DNA from: Triops longicaudatus
Taxonomy: Eukaryota; Arthropoda; Branchiopoda; Notostraca; Triopsidae
DNA: 64,000 bases
Assembly (NCBI GenBank): GCA_022885665.1
Contig: JAGQDJ010000013.1
Span: 352,220 to 416,219, forward strand
Reading direction: 5' to 3'
Part shown: in pieces, positions 58,988 through 64,000 of the stretch
Layout of the letters: every line of letters starts with the position of its first letter
Position numbering within the stretch: position 1 is the first letter of the stretch
The notes under the pieces: generated by a model
The model's input: the letters and a program-made list of their open reading frames with translations, nothing else
Databases searched by the model: none
What the model was told of the DNA's origin: nothing
Program-made: the position numbers and the translations under genes

Positions 58988-61278
58988 ATACAAAGACAAA
59001 ATGTTCAGGCGTTGCGATCCCGTAAATGGCTTCAGTAACAAAAATGTTGGTCAACTTTTAATGGAATATCCAGTCACTGACACTAGCAAGTTATGTGCAC
59101 GCTGTTAGCCATCACTAGCGTGAACGCGCGTTCACCAACTTTTACGTCGCTCCGATCAATGCGGGAGAGTCGACTGCCGACTTGCACCGCTGTAGCACAG
59201 ACTCTGATACAGGAATACAGAATACAACGCTAGTGGTCGCTCTGTTCCCTTCCTTCAAACCCACGTAGCGGTTTGAGTATCGCAGCAAAACTTAATACAG
59301 CTGGGAGGCTACTTTACTAACCGGTTTCACATAAACAACAAAACAAGACTTCCTTTTTTAGTGTAAAAAGAAAAAAAATGAGCGCTACATTTACGAATCA
59401 GCTAAACGAAGTCAGATTCATTTCAAGCAAGAAAAGTAGGCACTTGCGTTATTTGCGTCATTCACGTATTTTTATTGCACGAGTTCCGTTGTATTCCGCG
59501 TTAAGGTATACACTTCCGTGCAGCGTGAAAAATAAGGAATTAACGAAAACAATGCCTTAATGAAATAACGAACATCGTTTTCGGGACATAACACTTCAAG
59601 AATGTATGCGCTTTCACGAGTAAGTTGCTGTTTCAGAATAAAATTGTGCGTTTAGTGAGCAGGTTGACTCTCGACTTCCAGTGTACAAGAACGAAACACT
59701 AAAAGGGATATCCGAGCGAACGTCGGGTAACGTTTGTACTGAGCTAAGGAAAGCTGCACTAGTGTTTCATATGTAAGCTTGAAAGGAAATTACGAAATGC
59801 CCAAAAACGAACAACCCAAATATTACAAGGCTTGACGTCCGGATTCCTGAGGTAGTAAACTACCATATTAAGTTAGCTTGAAGCGGATTCTGTTGTACTT
59901 TATAAAGACGTCAGTGGTGATTTCCGAGCTTAAAGGCACTTCCACTATACTTCATGTTTTAAATTACTTGAAGCAGGTGCTTATCAGCAGAATGGGATTC
60001 ATAGATGTAGGCAGCCATGCTAGGTTACAGTACTTCCCCAACGTACCTGTTTACGTACTACAGGAGTAAAACGCTGTGTAAGTCACGAGTTGTATCCCGT
60101 ATTGATTTTATACGGTATTTTCTCATATAACGAGAAACATTTAAAGTTTGCATCGAACTTGAATCTATGCTAGTCTCCGAGTTATTTGTGTAGTAGCTCA
60201 CCAAACCACAATATGTACCTCACACAAATACTCAATTCGTAACTCACGAAAATAAAACGTGTTTCAAAGTTTGAGCTGTTAAGTCTGTATAATAAAATGA
60301 TTACGGACGTAGTCCGACAAGAGTCCCCTAGCCAACAGAAACGTCGTATACAGTCGAAAACATTCCTGAGGGTTGCTACGCGTTCTCACCGGTAATACTT
60401 GTAAGCCAAATATTCCTTCACTGAACTCCTAGAAGAGAACTCCGTGGTTTTGTCGCGACCTAATGCACCAACGGCGTAAGCACTCTTGGAAGGCTGTTAA
60501 ATGTATCAAGAGATTGTGTAGCCTACGATATTAATAGGATCTAGAAAATCTTTGCCCTTTATGTTACTTGCATTGACATATCTTGTACCCAACGAACTTC
60601 TATACCCAATGGTCTCTTAACTGTTTACTGTATTACTTTTCTTGTCGAAGGAACGTCTGACTTTGATGTCTTGTGGGTTTACAGGGTACTAGGGAACCTC
60701 GAATCGTAACCCATTCGCCAACAGCCTTTTTAGGGGTGCGTACGTCCAGCAAGACGAACGTTTGAATTTTAGTTGAAGTTTTTGCATGAAGGACACAGTG
60801 AGGTCAAAGAAACAAAACCCCGAAGTTTTCCCAAAAATAGATGCAAGAAGAGAGAAAATGCCCCCCAAGGAAGAAAATTACCATGAAGGCACAGCCTTGC
60901 GTATTTCTACAAGATCCTTCGCTTTCCGGGATTAACAGCCGTTGTTTAAGAGAGGTTACGACGTGTAACGGGTGAAAAATAGTTATTACAAAGAAGCAAA
61001 TATTTACCAACGGTGAAAATTAACTGTTAAGCTGTAGCATTAATTCCAAAAATGTCATTGATTCGGCCGTCCATTTTGTGGTGAAAGACAGTATGCTTGT
61101 TAACCAGGCGTGCGTTTCAGCCGATTTGATTTGTTTCATTTAATACTATGACCGCTAGTAGACCGCAAGTAGCCTTCAGGAAAACCTCATCAACTCAAAT
61201 TACTCGTGTATAACGGAAACTGTTAGGCCCGGTCTACCATTGGGTCGCTTGACTTGCATGGGACGTATTACGAAAAGG
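58988..61278. other. Upstream flank of the IP3 kinase gene, then gene-free sequence
   Basis: About 59.0-59.3 kb, with a GCGCG-containing palindrome (TGAACGCGCGTTCA at 59129-59142), may hold the IP3 kinase promoter. Beyond that I see no supportable gene. Confidence 0.45.
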
Positions 61279-61413
61279 ATGACGGGGCCAATACTTTTGC
61301 TCATTTTTGTAGTGTTTTATCCGACACAAAGCATTTTGTTATCTAGTTCAGGTTTCAATCCGGGAAGCAAAAACCCCAACATCACTCGAGATGAGATGGT
61401 TCTTTCAGGCCAG
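61279..61413 (+). other. Candidate first coding exon encoding a signal peptide
   Basis: The ATG at 61279, with in-frame ATGs at 61258 and 61240, starts MTGPILLLIFVVFYPTQS, a good secretion signal. A short Ser/Gly/Asn-rich stretch with an NIT glycosylation site follows, ending CAG|GTGAGC, a strong donor in phase 0. I could not find the next exon in the window with confidence. The CAG acceptor at about 62157 reads into a stop in the matching phase. If real, the rest lies beyond the window. Confidence 0.35.
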
Positions 61414-64000
61414 GTGAGCCAAAGAGAGAAAGAGAAAGAAACAGAGATACATGGGCACAAAGCTGACCAACTGTGGCCCATGAGAGAAAGAGAAGGTTGT
61501 CCCACCAAACGAGTCACGTGCTACATTGACGTCAATGCTGACCTCCAAGTCTGCCCTCAAAAAGTTTTTTTTTTTTTCCCAGTAAAATAGACCCTTGATG
61601 GCCGTCTCGCGAAGAAAAAAAAATAGATACTTGATCTCCCTCAACTGTTACCGTCTTTTCCTTGCGGTTCTTTCCAACTTTAAAAAGCATAGTTTCTAAT
61701 CAAGGGCAGAATTAAAGGCAAGAAAAAATTAATTGCCCCTTGTCGAGAACTGAGTTAGAAGTGAATTTCATGTGAGGTCTGTTTGTGCCGTTTGTCAACT
61801 CCTCGTTCCTTTTTTCCATCCCAATCGCCTCATCATGAAAATTTAAAGAAAATTGTTATTATTACTTCTTTTGATGACCTGGGGAGATGATTATACGTTC
61901 TTATTTATGTTGCACACACCTTGCGAGGTAAATAAGAAGGAGAACATTGCCCTTCCGTTGCTTCGTGTTTCGGTCGGCGCGTCTGGCTGGTGCACTTTGC
62001 CTTGATGGAGAGAATGTCAAAGTTCCAAGGCATTTGGATGATAAGAAAGTGAGCTATTTTGCGTAGCTCTGTTCCGCAGCGGGTGCGAATCACTGCGCAT
62101 CAATTATCCTTTTCTTTAACTACACGATCTTACAACGCCTTCTTTTTTCATTTCGCAGAGCTCTATTGTTCAATTCGGCAACAGGTGTTGGAACGCGTAC
62201 GCACTATGTTAGTTTGTAAGATGAATATCACGTGGAGTAAATGGAAAGGGGTTTCCCTTTTTAATGCGTGACGACGCGTAGATCTTCTTTAAACGAATCA
62301 AGATACGGTTGACTTCGTTTGAGACATAAAATGTTTCTATTGGGCCTCGGCTAATCGAAGCGTTAGTTACATCAGCGGTGGATTCAGGTGATCGGTTGAC
62401 ACAGCTTAACAAACATCTGTTTTACGAAGCTGTAGGCTAAGCTGTGTTGGTATTATCTCGGCGAAGTGTTTGATTAAATACCAAAGCAGTACGTTCAGCT
62501 GCAGGGAATGCAATCCGTGTCTGACACCGTGCGTTATCGGCTCGCCACCAATGACGTCAAGAAAATTGTACACTTGACAGAGTTTATCGCCATTCCAAAT
62601 TATAAGTAACTGTGTAATACCCAATCCCTAATAAATGCTATCTACTTTTCCACGGACAACAAATTTGGGGATGACGCAGCGAAGATTACGGTTGCTTGTG
62701 CTATGTCCTTTTTACCTCTTAAGCACTGTGATACATTTTTTTCTAAGAATTCGAACAACGAAGAGAGTAATCCAAACTGGCGCTTTGAATGTAAGAAGCA
62801 ACCTGTTCATTTACTTTCCCATTGAAATTGCAGGCACTTATAATCTTTACCACTTTTCCGGGGTTGCACACGATTTCAACCGAGTGACGTCTGACGGTAA
62901 AAGCATTGCGGTTAGATTGGGATACTTTTCGTTTTCGATTTTCTTTTAATGATTTATAATATCTCTGTCGCAAAGTCAATCAATGGTAGTTTAAAATGCG
63001 AAAAATAGTTTCAAGCGTAATATCCAATTAGGAGTAGACGATGGTCGACTATCTGACAAATGTCTCTTTTAAAGCAGACAAATTTTAGTTGACGCCGGTT
63101 ACTCCTTTGGCAGATCCTACTTAGACTTGACCTCCCCACACTTCTTCTATTGTCTGTACCATTTTTTTTCCCTGGCACTGCCATCACGAAAAGACCTCTC
63201 GATAGGTCTTAGGCATGGCTTTCACACTAGCGAAATATTCGACAAATTGTAAGAGCTCAAAAGATTATTTTCTAAATACATGGCATTTGAGTGAGGGGTA
63301 TCTTTCACAATCTCGTCGCGTTTCATTTGAACCACGACAGCAAGCTCCACGAGAGGAAAAAAGCTAATTACTTCCAAGAGCTTCGTGTGTCTATATAGAA
63401 TAACGGACAACTCTGAAGACTCGAGTAAAGGTATTAAGACAGCTTTCTCATACACGAATGTCAATTTTTATCCTCCGCTTTCTGCCTTAACACAGCCTTC
63501 CATCCTCATCATTAAGTTCCGACAATGCTTGTGTGCTGTTTAGGGGCTCCTCTCGCTTCAACATGTGTGAAATGTCGGAAAGCATTTCTATCCCACGTCA
63601 ACCGTAGTATAGAGTTGATGTTATAGTTGGAAAAATTATCAAACCAACGCAATGGTGGTCCGCAACACAGCATTTAACTTGATCTTGTTTTTATTTTTTA
63701 CTTTATTATTATTATTATTTTTTATTTACAGGTACACGCCCATTAAGATAGTAAAGGCAACTTTTGGAAATTTAAAATTACCACACATCAACTGTCCATT
63801 CAGGCTACTTTTGGCATCCTCTTTATCTTAAACATCACTCTCATAAATAAGTTACACTGGACGATGTAGTATAAGTTCGTTGCTCCTTACCTGCAATATA
63901 AATGGCGTGTAAACTGTGGAGTAAGTCGGAGGAGGGAACAATGTCTTTGTCGTTGACATGGTGCGGTATCACGCGAACTGGATGCTTTCTATCCTATTTT
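61414..64000. other. Gene-free sequence
   Basis: Short frames at 62635-62949 (plus) and 63222-63464 (minus) have no family resemblance. AT-rich (TTA)n occurs near 63.71 kb. A TTTATTTACAG acceptor-like site lies at 63722-63732 without a convincing exon. Confidence 0.45.

Noticed and set aside
59850..59868. TGAGGTAGTA, identical to the start of let-7
   Set aside because: The match stops after ten bases. The next bases form a small palindrome (GGTAGT..ACTACC), and there is no let-7-like 3' arm.
62158..62271. Possible second exon for the signal-peptide frame at 61279
   Set aside because: The acceptor is acceptable, but the phase required by the first exon reaches a stop after 17 codons. Other phases give no recognisable sequence.

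Overview
This is a eukaryotic, almost certainly arthropod, nuclear window. Its genes have short exons with GT-AG introns, the non-coding DNA is AT-rich, and it carries hAT-like and pogo/Tigger-like transposon relics. It also holds an activin type I receptor of the Baboon type with three alternative ectodomain exons, an arrangement known from Drosophila babo. I cannot name the species.

Layout. Positions 1-40,200 contain no gene I can recognise. They hold transposon relics (hAT-like at 1003-1790, 2132-2269 and 23105-23270; pogo/Tigger-like at 23374-25480 and 31414-32051), microsatellites, a poly-A tract with an unresolved base, small duplications and a microRNA-like hairpin near 25.1 kb. Positions 40,200-59,000 are gene-dense. 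In order: NUDT21 (CFIm25, minus); a divergent two-exon histone-fold gene resembling CENP-W (plus); a CREC-family EF-hand ER protein (plus); guanylate kinase (minus, tail to tail with the EF-hand gene); the Baboon-type activin/TGF-beta type I receptor (plus); and inositol-trisphosphate 3-kinase (minus, tail to tail with the receptor). Positions 59,000-64,000 hold only one candidate signal-peptide exon.

The genes do not form one pathway. They are housekeeping and signalling genes packed as divergent and convergent pairs. The most interesting feature is that two neighbouring genes each carry phase-locked, mutually exclusive exon clusters. The receptor has three alternative ligand-binding exons (49352-49512, 49928-50082, 50521-50708). 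The EF-hand gene has two alternative EF-hand exons (44040-44157, 44333-44456). In both, the reading frame allows exactly one member of the cluster. The CENP-W-like gene has 86 codons in two exons and is easily missed because neither exon stands out as an ORF.

All identifications come from reading translated exons and recalling family sequences; no search was run.
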